This document shows, one piece after another, positions 1 through 8,344 of a stretch of 52,441 bases of DNA (position 1 is its first letter; each line of letters opens with the position of its first letter). Both the position numbers and the translations under genes were made by a program. This DNA comes from Hyaloperonospora brassicae (lineage: Eukaryota > Oomycota > Peronosporomycetes > Peronosporales > Peronosporaceae). The stretch lies in contig CANTFL010000970.1 of the NCBI GenBank assembly GCA_947650285.1, positions 1-52,441 of the forward strand, in the 5' to 3' direction. A model generated the notes under the pieces. That model worked only from the letters and a program-made list of their open reading frames with translations, did not search any database and had not been told where the DNA came from.

Positions 1-440
1 TACCTTTGTCGGTACCACGGTTGTCAGTATGAAGATGGCTTGCACCATCGTCAAGTCGCTCGTGCGAAGGAGCACGAGTTGATCGCGGTGATGAGCAATC
101 ATACTCATCACCATATTCTTCATCACTGCCGAACATACTGTGAAGCATGTCGCGAGTCCGTATGTCCGGCAGTGTCGTGGATGAATGAGGCACCGCAGGT
201 GAACGCGATGCCTCCAAAGGCTTTTCCGAGTAAGACACGTCTGACTCGCCAGAATAGATGACCTCAATGTCAGAGTCATCATGCGCACGCGGTGTGGTAC
301 CGCTTGCACCTGCCGCACCTGTTGCTACAGGCGGAGAACGAGCAGCAGACGACGAATCGTCTACCACAGAGTCTAGCACAGAAGAGGGCTGTGTGTGTCT
401 TGAGTCACCCGCATAGACATGTTAACTATGCGAGGTCGAG
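1..440 (-). pseudogene. Antisense ORF of an LTR retrotransposon, N-terminal part, cut by window edge
   Basis: Read on the minus strand, this stretch is open for about 125 codons to the window edge. It carries a Ser/Asp/Glu-rich segment with the motif IEVIYSGESD, matching AVVYSGESD in the plus-strand ORF at 50.7-52.4 kb. An ATG at 420 is followed by SMR, as in the right-hand copy. That ATG frame stops within about 16 codons, so a frameshift separates it from the long open frame. The strand is opposite to the LTR orientation inferred from the polypurine tract at 537-551. No known domain was recognised. The function is unknown; its association with the retroelement is well supported, its expression is not. 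Confidence 0.5.
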
Positions 441-536
441 TGAAAAGTGAATGGAACTGACCTAACAAGTGCTCCCTGTCCCAATGGTGCCCAACGATTG
501 GCCACCATATTTTTCGGTAGTCACAAAGTGACTATC

Positions 537-551
537 AGTTAAGGGGGGTGA
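537..551 (+). other. Polypurine tract of LTR retrotransposon
   Basis: The purine-rich run AAGGGGGGTGA lies directly against the LTR start at 552, as expected for the primer of plus-strand DNA synthesis. It sets the orientation: the element lies to the left, runs on the plus strand, and ends in the LTR at 552-966. The mirror copy at 50571-50585 has the same arrangement on the other strand. Confidence 0.55.
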
Positions 552-966
552 TGTAACGGGGCAGCCCGTTACATTGAAATTGTCATTAAAAGAAATAATG
601 ACAATAAAGGAATTCATGGTGAATTTTCTTCGAACAATATCTCCAATAGTGGTGATATTTTACGATGACCGAAGATTCTACTCATTAGTTAATATCTTAA
701 CGATATCAACCCACCAATCGCCGCGAGACGCGCGCAATGAGTGGTGAGTAGACGCCATCACACGTTCAGTTACATTCGTATAATTAAGTCAGAACAAGTA
801 AGAGATGCAAGAGTTATAGACTTAGTTATATTAATATAACTGTTCTATTTTCCCCCAAGACAGTGTTTGCCTCTGTCTTACCTACCGCTTCCTCGGTTGC
901 CCCGTGTACGCTTCTCGGCGCACGATACCCTTGCGTTAAGTTCACGCAAGGGAGTGCCCCGTTACA
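552..966 (+). repeat. 3' LTR of a Gypsy-like element running off the left edge
   Basis: The LTR opens with TGTAACGGGG and closes with CCCCGTTACA, an inverted repeat with TG...CA ends typical of LTRs. It shares internal blocks with the LTRs at 1643, 5240 and 50122, including the segment around GATTGGTGGT/ACCACCAATC and a GC-rich hairpin near one end (CCCTTGCG...CGCAAGGG). At 415 bp it is shorter than its relatives (445-458 bp). The preceding polypurine tract marks it as the 3' LTR of an element whose body lies to the left. Confidence 0.7.
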
Positions 967-1127
967 GAGAGACAGTAGATAAAAGACTTAATTATATTAA
1001 TATAACAGGTCTATTTTTCCCTCAAGACAGAGCTTTCATGTCTGTCTTACCTACCGCTTCCTCGGTTGCCCCGTGTACGCTTTTCGGCGCCAATACCCTT
1101 GCGTTAAGTTCACGCAAGGGTGGGCGC
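967..1127 (+). repeat. Partial tandem duplicate of the LTR 3' portion
   Basis: This segment repeats 806-966 with scattered differences: the same TTATATTAATATAAC block, the CTACCGCTTCCTCGGTTGCC block and the GTTCACGCAAGG hairpin. It ends in GGGCGCC instead of the CCCCGTTACA terminus. It is therefore a truncated copy of the LTR end joined directly behind an intact one. Unequal recombination between LTRs or a nested insertion would explain it. Confidence 0.6.
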
Positions 1128-1642
1128 CGCTGCACTACCCCCACCCCACAACACAACCATACCACACCTCTCTACACTAAACACTCTGTAGCGGAACTAT
1201 GCATCTTCTTAAGTCAGAGGAAGATCAAACACTCGACGAACAACTTAAATTTACAGAACCTGACTCAGTGAGTCAAGAAGCATGAGGAACTTACGGTCCT
1301 TGTTCCAGGAGACAAATGAATTTAGATAATCACAGTACAGAGTAATTAAGAGTAGCTACCTTTATAGTTGATGATGAGCACGTAACGATGGAAGAAGCCT
1401 CGTGAGGCACGTATCATACGTGAATAAAACCTATAACTGAACTAGCACCTCCCAAAAGATCTCTTTATTCGGTGGCGGACGCGCGTCATCCCTCGGCGAC
1501 TGACATGGAATTTAAATATTATGTTAAATAGAACTCCGTCCCGAGTGTATAACACATGTTGTGTAACTCATACATGTGGTGCAGCCACAATGCACCCACA
1601 CCACACTGCAGCATTACAGCTTACTTTTCACAATATCTCCCA
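1128..1642. other. No gene seen; repeat-margin sequence
   Basis: AT-rich sequence between two LTR copies, with only short open frames and no recognisable protein. It may be remnants of older insertions. Confidence 0.4.
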
Positions 1643-2087
1643 TGAAAGGGGTTGAGCCCGTTACATAAAAAAATTGTGCGAAACAACCAATTTTTAAATA
1701 TTATCTTTTTTGATAGTATTCAAATAACATCACTCAAAGTGAGTGATGTTGTCGGAGTATTACCTCTAAAGGTAATATTCGTGGAGGGGTCCACTTCATG
1801 GTTGATGTACCGGGTACAGCAACCAACTTAACCACCAATCGCTGCTGGACGCGCGCAATGGGTGGTGAGCAAGTATCCCACATAGGAGAAGGTTGTTTAT
1901 TATAGTGAGAGTAAGTCAAAAATGATTTATTTACGTTATAACTATAATAAATAAACCGTTCTACTTTTCCCTCTTGACAGAGCTTTCGGGTTCTTTTTTG
2001 CCTACGCTTTCTCGGTTTCCCTGTGTACGCTTGTCGGGCACACGTCACCCTTGCGGTAAGTTCACGCAAGGGGTGTGCCCCGTTACA
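1643..2087 (+). mobile_element. Solo LTR with 5-bp target-site duplication
   Basis: A 445-bp member of the LTR family. The start is degenerate (TGAAAGGGG in place of TGTAACGGGG) and the end is intact (CCCCGTTACA). It is flanked by the direct repeat TCCCA at 1638-1642 and 2088-2092. A 5-bp target-site duplication is the known signature of Ty3/Gypsy integrases, and the absence of internal sequence indicates LTR-LTR recombination after insertion. The minus-strand open frame across it is non-functional. Confidence 0.7.
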
Positions 2088-2092
2088 TCCCA

Positions 2093-3475
2093 TGCCTTGA
2101 ACAACACAAAAAAATGAACGTCTATCGAGATATAGATCAATTGCCGTAACGCAAGCACATAACACTGTCTACATGTATTAAAGCACATGTTTGCACGGCT
2201 ACTAGATCATTTACATGTACACACTCGATTCGAGACGACAACAATCAATTGCATCGGTCAGCGATAGTGAGCAAGGACACACTCTCCCATCTGCCGATGT
2301 GACGCTGTCTTCCATGTACACCGCCAGGGTGTAGCCAGTATAGACCTGCTCGATCACATCGGCATCAAAATTTAGACCTTTAGCGCTCCTTTGTCGTTTC
2401 ATAATATATTGTTAAATCACTTCTATGTCCATTCATTCTTACAGCACAGTGCGCATATTAAAAATCGTTGCTGCTGTTTGCAATATATTGTAATTTTAAC
2501 GTAGCCGCAATTCAAGCACGATTCATGCTAACTATGATGCTGGCAGTATGTGGGAGCGATAGATCGTACGTTTTGAGATACTTGAATACTCTTTCTGTCG
2601 ATACGAATGCTTACTTGTTCGAATCATATTTTATAAATACAAGTTTATACCATACATCAATTGTCAAACTACTGTCACAAACTCCGCATGTTTTTGATGA
2701 CTGAGACGTTGTCACGCTTATATATAAATGAGCAAAACACATAGACTCTGCAGTATGAGAAGATGTGGGTGTAGAGCCAGGTGATAGAAGTTCTCCAAAT
2801 AAGTTAAGAGCGACTAATGCTACGTGTTTATGACATTGTAGCGGTTCGCTTGTATTGATTTATACCAGGTGGAACTAGTAGCTACGCGTATCAGGCTGTC
2901 AATAAGTACACATTAAGTCATTTTAGTCACCACTGTGGAAAAGTGCTGAGAAAGAATGTTGGACAGTTGGGATCGCGTACCCTCTTTAAATGCGATACAA
3001 ATTTGATTTGGAGGATCGACCTCGAATATGGGCCCGTTGGCATGATGGTAGGGGCTAAATTGACCGCAATCCATTTCGGGTGCGTATTGCTAGACTGTGT
3101 GAACACATAATTGGTGCGAATCACATACCGCGATCCACGACCCGAGCGATCCATCACGAAGCGATCCACTACCTAGCGATTCACTACCTAGATATCCACT
3201 ATTTGGTATCCTCTATGGTACACATGATGCAGGAGGTGAGTCATATAGACATTCGATACGCGACAGCGATCTAGCGAACAGATAGACGTATTGATAGGCT
3301 TAGACTTGTCCGGTTGACATGAAACAGAATGGAATATGCAACGTAGGACACGCGTCGACATCTCCCAGATAGGAACTTTGGCCTCCCGTTAAACTGAGAA
3401 CGACTCATGCCTATACAAACTTCGCCTTTAGATTGAGTGGTCATGCGGAATTTCAATCATTACCCCCCCCCCCAA
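2093..3475. other. Gene-free stretch with short ORFs only
   Basis: No recognisable protein. The longest candidate is a 63-codon minus-strand frame at 2211-2402 with no family resemblance. A 15-bp minisatellite lies inside, listed separately. Confidence 0.4.
3130..3205. repeat. 15-bp minisatellite, about five units
   Basis: Five imperfect units of the form GCGATCCACTACCTA (one unit 16 bp) follow each other directly. Divergence increases in the last unit. No open frame or neighbouring gene suggests a coding role. Confidence 0.7.
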
Positions 3476-3700
3476 CTGCAATTGGACGCAGTGAACCAAA
3501 CAGTTCAAATTCAAGATCGCAGACGGCTCAAGTGGCCAGAAGGCTCAAGAATCAAGAAAAAACTTTGGACAAAGAAGAATCTGGGAGAGCGAATAAGTGT
3601 GCACGCTATTTAGTAAAGAATGTCTACTCGATCATTCCCACATTCGACCGGGTGATGCATTTCCACCCGATCAACACTTATCCTTAATACGGTCAAGTTC
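3470..3700 (-). repeat. Dispersed repeat, inverted partner of 49550-49910
   Basis: Blocks such as ATTGGACGCAG and GACGGCTCAAGTGG at 3480-3550 recur as their reverse complements near 49860-49935 in the same relative order. This is probably a decayed LTR of a second retroelement family. The limits are approximate. Confidence 0.45.
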
Positions 3701-3870
3701 AGCTTCATCTCAAGTCCACCAAGAGGAGAGCAACTAGCCCCACCGACGGGTACACAAGGTGAGCAAGAACATACAGAACACGGAATAGGGGTGCCCTTTC
3801 GTTCGTCGTTCGTCGGGAGGCCAGTGTAGAGTCGGCGTCACCAGTAATTTGTGGTCAACACTCCACCACT

Positions 3871-4185
3871 TTGGTGTGCGTGCCCGGATCTGGTGACTCG
3901 GAATTTTATCATGAGTCTCTATTAGAAGAAGTCAAAATAAAGACTGAACCTGGGATAGAAGCGCCAGCGGCACAGGGATCGTCGCAGACGCGTGAAAATG
4001 AAGGATCTCCAGATCGTCAAAGTTCTAGGAAAGGCTTTGACAACAAGAAAATACAAGAGAGAGATCGGTCGCACGATCTGGAGGTAAAAGCCCAACTCCC
4101 TACTAAGGTCTTCTCGGGGGCCACCGTAAATCGTGATACAAAGCACGATCTGCAGGATGAAAGTCCTAGGGAAAAACTGGTAAGC
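3871..4185 (+). pseudogene. Retroelement-derived ORF fragment (possible gag N-terminus)
   Basis: A charged, Glu/Lys/Ser-rich frame of about 105 codons, containing EEVKIKTEPG and QDESPREKL, opens about 170 bp after the dispersed repeat at 3470-3700. The composition resembles retrotransposon gag leader regions, but no domain was identified. The frame runs on past 4190 into the end of an opposite-strand gag relic. A junction between two elements near this point is likely but not proved. Confidence 0.3.
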
Positions 4186-5189
4186 TTAGTGTCCCAACTT
4201 CTGGCAGCGATTGCACTTCTGCATTCGCTTGTTGTTTGTAGAGCGAGGTCTCTCGCTCTCAACATAGCAGAGGTCCATTGGTTCTGGACCCCCGATCTCT
4301 TGTCGTCTAGGTGGACGGTAAGAGTTTGAGCTAGCATGAGCCTGTCTCATGCTAAAGTCTTCCTGTTCCGCGGCTGAGATCGCATCTTCCAGCGTATTTA
4401 GCTCAAGGCGGAACAGGTGGCTCCTGCCGGGCCCGTATGCGAGCCCTTGCATGAGCACAGTAATCAACGTGTGTTCATGGACTGGGTTAGCAGTTATACT
4501 ACTCGCAAGGAGTCGTTTATGTTAGGCGTAAGCGTGCACATCACGCTTACCCTGCTTGAGTCTCAGGAGCTCTGAGCGAGCTCTGAACTCAGCGCGTGGC
4601 GGCTCAAACGTTTGTCTGAGCCGGGACTTGAAGTCATCTAGCGACCTAAACACATTTGGGTCGCTACTCTCGAGCCCCAGGGACCAAGTTTTGGCACGCC
4701 CTGCCAAGTGGGTTTGAGCAAATGTGAGTTTCATTTGCTCATCTCCGACACGACGTGCCCTTAGGGCTCTGTCGAGTTCGACGAACCTTAGTGGCAGGGA
4801 GTCTTCCGCGACTCTCCTGTTCTTGGAGACATCCACCTTCAAGAGTTCGGGACGACGCGTGTGTGTCGTCTCGTTCACAGCAGCATTAAATTGTTGCTGT
4901 CTCAACAGCTCTGTCTGTTGAGCACTGAGTTCTCTCAACTGCTCTACCTGTTAGGAGATTTGCTGGTAAATCAAGTCTACTTTCTCTCGTTCGGCGACAT
5001 GTTCATATAATTGAAGTTGGTTATAGCGGCATGTTGTTGGTCCCTGTCAAGGGACTGTTACATGGCGCTAACGGCGGTTTCGCCTACGGTAGAACTCAGT
5101 TGTTCTACCGCCCTTCGTTCAATATCACCTAAATGGTTAAAGCCTTCAAGCGTGGCGTGATAACTCTTCTCCTCATCCGACATGTTCAT
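4186..5189 (-). pseudogene. Gypsy-type gag pseudogene
   Basis: Minus-strand gag of an LTR retrotransposon. The start ATG is at 5189 or 5183 (MSDEEK). The first frame ends in TAA at 5058-5060, and a shift to another frame then carries the capsid region (4522-4938; LRLKQGKRDVHAYA and upstream LPLRFVELDRAL), which has the hydrophobic and charged pattern of retrotransposon gag domains. A further frame break leads to 4186-4467, with the pre-knuckle motif EPMDLCYVE and half of a CCHC knuckle, CNRCQKLGH. The knuckle is broken by a stop right after the His and a Phe where the last Cys should be. The gene is clearly dead. It lies downstream of the LTR at 5240-5697 in that LTR's orientation. Confidence 0.75.
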
Positions 5190-5221
5190 GTCGGATGAGT
5201 TGGTTTGGGTCGCTGGACGGA

Positions 5222-5239
5222 CTACAAAGTGCTACCAGG
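5222..5239 (-). other. tRNA primer-binding site of the Gypsy element
   Basis: On the minus strand, directly after the LTR end, the sequence reads CCTGGTAGCACTTTG. The TGG two bases from the LTR fits pairing with a tRNA 3' CCA end. This fixes the 5' LTR and agrees with the gag strand. The tRNA identity was not determined. The 19-bp block AAGTGCTACCAGGTGTAGC recurs at 13805-13823. Confidence 0.55.
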
Positions 5240-5697
5240 TGTAGCGGGGCACGCTTCTTGCCAGATGACTGGCAAGACCTTGTGTAAACTTAATACACAA
5301 GGCAGCGTGCTCCCGACGTCACGTACACGTGGCGAGGTAGCGGCGAAATAGACGGAACTCAAACGCTCTGTCTGAGGAAAAAGTAGAACTGTATTAAAAT
5401 AGTTTAGACCTCTTACTAAATCATCTTTATCTTGATTTAACCATATCAAACTACAACCTCCTATGAGGGTCTCTTGCCCACCACCCATTGCGCGCGTCTA
5501 GCAGCGATTGGTGGTTAATCTGGTTGATGTAATTACATCAACCAAAAGTGGAGCACCCAAGAATATTACCCTCGAAGGTAATATTCCGCCAGCATCACCT
5601 TTTCTGAAGTGGTGTTGATTGAGTATCATCCAAATAGATAATGCTCAAAAATGGATACATCAGTATCAATTTTATGTAATGGGCTCACCCCATTACA
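5240..5697 (-). repeat. 5' LTR of the minus-strand Gypsy element
   Basis: A 458-bp LTR. Read on the minus strand it begins TGTAATGGGGTGAGCCC and ends GCCCCGCTACA. It shares the family blocks (ACCACCCATTGCGCG, GATTGGTGGTTAA, paired GGTAATATT boxes) with the copies at 552, 1643 and 50122. A primer-binding site and gag relic follow on the same strand. The rest of the element (pol, 3' LTR) is not seen, so it is truncated. Confidence 0.7.
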
Positions 5698-6295
5698 ACA
5701 AGAAAGTCATTTCGGCTCATTTGTTCGAGTTCCTGATGCGTTAGAGGGTACGTAGGGCACTTTGCAGCTATCGAGACACATTCCGGATGAGGGTGTCAGC
5801 CATCCGGGGACTAACTTAGCCAAAGCGACTCTTACAGAGAAAATCAGGCGCCACTGTACAACGTGTGTGCTGCGAGAAAAATGGGCTGGTGAAAAATTGA
5901 TGCCACACCAAGACGCTCGCTTCCACGCATTCTTATGCTTTTGGGCTAAAGTTGGGCACGCGGCAACCAAGCGTTTGAGCCCGAGCAAGCAGGAAGATGT
6001 CCCAACAGTGAAAACTATTGAAAGCAGGTAACACGGAGAGGCTGCAGTAGCAATTGTGTACATGGCTACTCTGTCAACCGCACTGCAAACTGACGACTCT
6101 GAAAATGTCCAAACCTTCCTGGAAGTTAACACTCGGGTCCATTCTGTACGAATTAGTGCACGAAAGTAGAAAACATGAGTAATGTGATGTACTACGTCGA
6201 TTATGCTGATACTTCTGGGAAGGCCGTTCATTGATGATACTCCAGCTTGATACGACTAGCATCACGGCAGCTTCAATGAGCTCCTCGATCTGTTG
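5698..6295. other. Intergenic stretch with an unrecognised minus-strand ORF
   Basis: A 174-codon minus-strand frame (5707-6231) is present, with overlapping plus-strand frames. None shows a known motif or clear codon bias. The stretch probably holds the 3' flank of the TLC gene and transposon margin. Confidence 0.3.
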
Positions 6296-6976
6296 CTACT
6301 TTCCTTTGTCCACCATGTTGTTCTGATCAGACCGACTCGAGATCATTTTTCGCACGATCATGTAGAACCAGACATACTGCAGCACGAAAAATGGCGAACA
6401 GCCGAGGACGTAGAGCACCTGGCAATGGCGCGTGACCCTCGGGACGATGTAGACCGTATTGAACACCACTCGGAACAAGAAGAAGGAGGTGACGAACAGT
6501 ATGCCGGCCATCGGGCTGTCCGTGAGTCGAAACCAGTTGTAAAAGCCCGTGCTCACCTCGTTCGTCTGTATCCAGACGTAGGCATTGCCGAAGGATGCAT
6601 CGCAGATGGTGGCTTCGTTAACAAAGAGCTTGAGGCCCCAGTACAACCCAAAGGCGTGGTGGGCGTAGTCCATAAGCCGTGCAAGCCGGAGAGAAAGCAG
6701 GTTCGTTGGTCCGTCTGCGCGTAGCATAGCCGCGAGATCCACGAGAAAGAACGACAGCGAGACTGCCACTGAGGTCGTCGTGTCCAGTCCATAGTACAGT
6801 GTGATTGTCGAGGAGATCGTCGACACGACACCGTGCGTTGCGTTCAGTGAGATAATGTGGTTGCGCTTTTTAGCGCCTGCAGGGATGAAGTTCAGCATGA
6901 GAGTCCATACCACGGCCCAGCACGCAACAGCCACGATCAAAGTCGGCACGCGCGAGTCCGACACGTCCAGCAGCAT
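6296..6976 (-). CDS. TLC-domain (TRAM/LAG1/CLN8) membrane protein
   Basis: A 226-residue multi-pass membrane protein from the ATG at 6976 (MLLDVSDSR). The frame continues upstream to 7294 but that part lacks membrane segments and was left out. About six hydrophobic segments follow. TLC-type landmarks are visible: a His in NATHGVVS near residue 46 at the head of a membrane segment, an Asp in LVDLAAML, a His pair in DYAHHAFGLYWG near residue 105, and a C-terminal YVWFYMIVRK segment. The size fits the TLCD/TMEM56 group, which act in membrane-lipid handling, rather than the longer ceramide synthases. No Lag1 motif was seen. It lies 366 bp downstream of the ZIP gene on the same strand. The family call is firm; substrate and localisation are unknown. 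Confidence 0.7.
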   Translation of the reverse strand: MLLDVSDSRVPTLIVAVACWAVVWTLMLNFIPAGAKKRNHIISLNATHGVVSTISSTITLYYGLDTTTSVAVSLSFFLVDLAAMLRADGPTNLLSLRLARLMDYAHHAFGLYWGLKLFVNEATICDASFGNAYVWIQTNEVSTGFYNWFRLTDSPMAGILFVTSFFLFRVVFNTVYIVPRVTRHCQVLYVLGCSPFFVLQYVWFYMIVRKMISSRSDQNNMVDKGK

Positions 6977-7342
6977 GCTCGCACCTGGTCCAGTGGATCC
7001 TATATGGCTACAAAAAATCAGGCACCCGTCGGATAAGGCAGAGCCGGTGATACAGCATATAGTACATCGAGGTGGACAAGACGCAACTTTCTCTATATTG
7101 GCGCATGCACGGAAGACACAACGGTGTCCCGTGTTGTGGATACGCTTGCAGACTACTCGATAGAACGTACGGTAATGTGACGTATGCAAGGCACTTACCG
7201 ACAGAACGCCCGTCTTGATCCCGTGCTCTCCAGGCGGTACTAGATAGAGGAGTGACGATACTTTTTTTATTTGTAATACGTCGTCGACCGCCAACAGCTA
7301 AATACCTCGTCGCATGGACGCCCATTCCGTGCACACGGAGCC

Positions 7343-8344
7343 TTACGCCCACTTGCCGATGAGTGCCATCAAGCCGGCACCCAGCCATAGGAAGAGGTAC
7401 ATCGTGAATCGCTGCAGTGCCGATCGAGACAAGAACGTGCTGTTCGTGGTCATGTTGTGCGTCAGTAGCTCCACTAGACCCGTGTAGAGTAAGATGCCGC
7501 CAGCGACACAGTCGAGCGTGCCCTGCACCCACAGAGCGGTCGTTGAGGTTTCCGAGTACGTACTATGGATGGCAATGCCAATCACTTGACCGATAGGAGT
7601 CGTGATAGCGAAGGCAAAGTTCAGCATGAAGAGCTTCGTCTTGCTCTCGAGCGAGCTCAGTGCAGCAGTCCCGATAGCGATACCCTCAAAGAACTGGTGA
7701 AAGCACAGCGCTGCGAGCAACGTGTTGAATTCGGATCCTGTCGTGACGCCCAGGTCGATGCCAATAATGACCGAGTGGAAGAGCACGCCGGCCTCGAAGA
7801 TGAAGGTCGCCATTTTGCGGCGAGTCGTCGAGGCGTGGGCACTGCTGGCATGAGGCTTCACTTGGTACAGTTCCTCGTCAGGAGTGTAATTGAGCCCGTC
7901 CGGAGTCGTAAACACCTCTTGCGTTACGGGCGCCCCATGGTCGTGACCGTGACCGTGGAGCATCGAGCCTTGAGCGCCAAAGAAGACGGAGCTCTCGCAG
8001 TCGATGAAATGCATGAGCACTAGTGTGATGAGGACGAAGGCCAGGCCAAGGCTTCCGTAGTCTTCAACAATGGGACCGAGGCACTCGTTGCTCAACTTCT
8101 CGATACCTTCGTTGACCATGTGGATAAGGCCCGTGGCCAGGACTACGCCGTAGGCAAACGCACCGATCGCTTCCATGATGATCGAGTTGGTATTGCAATA
8201 AGAGATCCTTTGCGAGACGACAGGCAGCAAGGTGCCTGCAGCAGACACCGCAAAGATGATAAAGATCGAGCCGACGTGCAGCCCCGTGTCATACTCATCG
8301 TTCGGGTCGAGCGAAGCGCAGCCACAACAGCTTTCTTCCGCCAT
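7343..8344 (-). CDS. ZIP-family zinc/iron transporter
   Basis: A 333-residue single-exon gene from the ATG at 8344. ZIP proteins move Zn, Fe or Mn into the cytosol. The N-terminus is Cys-rich (EESCCGCASLD), followed by eight predicted membrane segments. The third segment, containing FAYGVVLATGLIHMVNEG, carries the His and Glu usual in this family. A His-rich cytosolic loop (HGHGHDHG, about residue 130) follows. The metal-site helices contain FHSVIIGIDLG (about 190) and HQFFEGIAIG (about 216), the ZIP signature. The length matches plant and fungal ZRT/IRT proteins of 320-380 residues. Upstream 8345-9000 is the likely promoter; no metal-response element was identified. Confident call; metal specificity is not readable. 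Confidence 0.9.
   Translation of the reverse strand: MAEESCCGCASLDPNDEYDTGLHVGSIFIIFAVSAAGTLLPVVSQRISYCNTNSIIMEAIGAFAYGVVLATGLIHMVNEGIEKLSNECLGPIVEDYGSLGLAFVLITLVLMHFIDCESSVFFGAQGSMLHGHGHDHGAPVTQEVFTTPDGLNYTPDEELYQVKPHASSAHASTTRRKMATFIFEAGVLFHSVIIGIDLGVTTGSEFNTLLAALCFHQFFEGIAIGTAALSSLESKTKLFMLNFAFAITTPIGQVIGIAIHSTYSETSTTALWVQGTLDCVAGGILLYTGLVELLTHNMTTNSTFLSRSALQRFTMYLFLWLGAGLMALIGKWA

Noticed and set aside
867..1271. 134-codon plus-strand frame
   Set aside because: It lies across an LTR and its tandem copy; the internal peptide repeat mirrors the DNA duplication.
5707..6231. 174-codon minus-strand frame as a real gene
   Set aside because: It has no motif, strong overlap by an opposite-strand frame and a position in repeat margin. 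A transcript would be needed.
6977..7294. N-terminal extension of the TLC protein
   Set aside because: It lacks membrane segments and has a Cys/His-rich, intergenic look. The ATG at 6976 precedes the first hydrophobic segment.
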